From CAXBCP01 sp963974055 (GTDB lineage Bacteria; Pseudomonadota; Alphaproteobacteria; MPNO01; UBA830), in contig CAXBCP010000008.1 of assembly GCA_963974055.1 (NCBI GenBank), positions 79,018 to 143,017 on the forward strand: 64,000 bases of DNA. Direction: 5' to 3'. Positions 62,942 to 64,000 of the stretch are shown one piece after another (within the stretch, counting starts at the first letter, position 1; every line of letters starts with the position of its first letter). The position numbers and the translations under genes are program-made. The notes below the pieces were generated by a model. That model saw only the letters and a program-made list of their open reading frames with translations. It was not told the origin of the DNA and ran no database searches.

Positions 62942-63095
62942 GACCGTGTCTTTCGTTTGAAATCTGCCGACCGGTCCATTGACTGAATGGGACCGCCCGG
63001 GATTTTTATCACCCGGTTGTGATGTCGTCGCGCCATTTCTTGTCAGGCCGATCGTTGCTAGGATCAGGCCGATGGCACCCTGAAGGAGAACGCAG

Positions 63096-63950
63096 ATGAA
63101 TGTTAATTCACTGATGCGGCGCGGAGGCGCACTGTTCCTGACGGCAGGTGCCGTTTGCGCGGCGGCCTTTATGCCGCTGGAGGCGCGGGCTTCCTGCGCC
63201 GGGATGGCCCAGGCCCCGGTGCCGCAAAGCCATTCCCTGTTGCAGCGGGCGTCCCTGTTGCGGCCGGTAGCGACCGAGACCCGGGGCACGGTGCCGGAAA
63301 ACCATGTCAGGATTACCTTTGTCGGGCATGCCACATTCGAGATCGAAACGCCCGAGGGCGCGCGGGTACTGACCGATTACAACGATTACGTTCAGGGGCC
63401 GCGGATGCCGCATATCGTGACCATGAACAATACCCATGACAGCCACTTTTCGTTTGCGCCGCAAAAAGGCATCGAACACGTGCTGCGCGGCTGGGACCCG
63501 GAAGGCGGCGTGGCGAAGCACAACCTGATGTTCCGCGACCTCCGGGTGCGCAATGTGCCGACCAACCTGGTCGACCGGGGGGACGGAAAGCTCGCCAACG
63601 GCAACTCGATGTTCGTGTTCGAGGCGGTCGGACTTTGCGCCGTGCATATCAGCCACCTTCATCATTACCTGTCGAAGGACCAGCTTCGCTCGCTCGGGCT
63701 GATCGATATCGCCTTCGCCCCGATAGACGGCATGTGGACGATGAGCCATGATGAGCTGTTCCGCGTCCTCGGCGACATCAAGGCACGGATGATCATCCCG
63801 ATGCATTACGGATCGATGTCCGGCGTGGAGGCGTTCATTGCCCGCGCTAGCAAGGACTGGACGGTGCGCCGTCATGAAACGAATTCGATGGTGGTGAGTT
63901 TGCGCGATATGCCCAAAACGCCGGAAGTCGTGTTTCTGCAGGGGTACTAG
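63096..63950 (+). CDS. MBL-fold metallohydrolase-like protein, exported
   Basis: A 284-residue protein with a signal peptide ending near LEARAS (residue 30). The MBL (NAPE-PLD/UlaG-like) fold is seen in ITFVGHATFEIETPEG, then a metal-motif region NTHDSH where the canonical HxHxDH has Asn for the first His and Ser for the Asp. VHISHLHHYLSKDQL and IIPMHYGSMSG follow. The missing ligands suggest altered metal use or loss of catalysis. GAAGGAGAA precedes the ATG. Confidence 0.75.
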   Translation: MNVNSLMRRGGALFLTAGAVCAAAFMPLEARASCAGMAQAPVPQSHSLLQRASLLRPVATETRGTVPENHVRITFVGHATFEIETPEGARVLTDYNDYVQGPRMPHIVTMNNTHDSHFSFAPQKGIEHVLRGWDPEGGVAKHNLMFRDLRVRNVPTNLVDRGDGKLANGNSMFVFEAVGLCAVHISHLHHYLSKDQLRSLGLIDIAFAPIDGMWTMSHDELFRVLGDIKARMIIPMHYGSMSGVEAFIARASKDWTVRRHETNSMVVSLRDMPKTPEVVFLQGY

Positions 63951-64000
63951 AGCGTTTCATGTTTTGACGGAAGCGTATCCAGCGTTTTCGAAGTAGTTTG
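63951..64000. other. Window edge: AGCGTTTC...GGAAGCG motif, possible interspersed repeat
   Basis: The last 50 bp start with AGAGCGTTTCATGTTTTGACGGAAGCG, which can fold as a partial CGTTTC/GAAGCG hairpin with one G-T pair and is similar in outline to short interspersed repeats of some alphaproteobacteria. No gene is seen; the window ends here. Confidence 0.25.

Overview
The window is a GC-rich bacterial chromosome segment, densely coded on both strands, most consistent with an alphaproteobacterium (perhaps Rhodospirillales-like). This placement is inferred from gene content: a Bug/TctC-type binding protein, SorAB-type sulfite dehydrogenase, MmsA, CaiB-type CoA transferase and UbiD-like genes, and an EPS locus with a short OPX protein. 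No rRNA, tRNA, CRISPR array, transposase or phage gene was recognised. The last gene (MBL fold) is complete; the first operon may begin upstream of the window.

Layout. (1) 15-2476: a ThDP-dependent enzyme overlapping an aspartate-dehydrogenase-like gene. (2) 2502-30106: a large Wzx/Wzy-type exopolysaccharide locus. It holds seven GT-B glycosyltransferases, a GT-C-like membrane protein, an asparagine synthetase-type amidotransferase, a methyltransferase, an NAD-dependent epimerase/dehydratase, a flippase, a B12-binding radical SAM protein, a polyisoprenyl-phosphate sugar-1-phosphate transferase, a peptidoglycan-binding-like protein, an Ala-rich exported protein, an outer-membrane beta-barrel, a short OPX protein, a Wzc-type tyrosine autokinase and an O-antigen ligase/polymerase. 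Inferred flow: the sugar transferase starts the lipid-linked unit, the glycosyltransferases extend it, the flippase turns it over, the Wzy-like protein polymerises it, and the autokinase/OPX/barrel set exports it. Inside this locus, about 9.84-11.47 kb is visibly poorer in GC and ends at a glycosyltransferase that has lost its N-terminal start, which looks like a replacement scar. (3) 30282-41789: housekeeping and metabolic genes (dihydroorotase, MmsA, an esterase, a TctC-type binding protein, a YliI-like sugar dehydrogenase, an MDR oxidoreductase, TauE/SafE, MsrA) and a gene remnant of an acyl-CoA synthetase. (4) 41896-43382: an ECF sigma/anti-sigma pair between an EF-hand protein and msrA. 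(5) 43604-52817: catabolic genes (UbiD, two hydrolase-type proteins, a methyltransferase, a class II aldolase, and a luciferase-like monooxygenase / CoA-transferase / MaoC operon). (6) 53195-56660: sulfite dehydrogenase sorAB behind a second ECF sigma/anti-sigma pair. (7) 56767-63950: a LysR/azoreductase divergent pair, radC, an extradiol-type dioxygenase, an MscS channel, a membrane-anchored TAXI binding protein and an MBL-fold protein.

Most notable for follow-up are: three 14-bp tandem repeats and a shared 13-bp palindromic motif in EPS intergenic regions; a sigma-54-like promoter before the radical SAM gene; the short-OPX/beta-barrel pairing; the truncated glycosyltransferases; the two redox-linked ECF operons with a candidate ECF promoter before sorA; and an extremely AT-rich promoter region before a large unknown gene at 47.1 kb.
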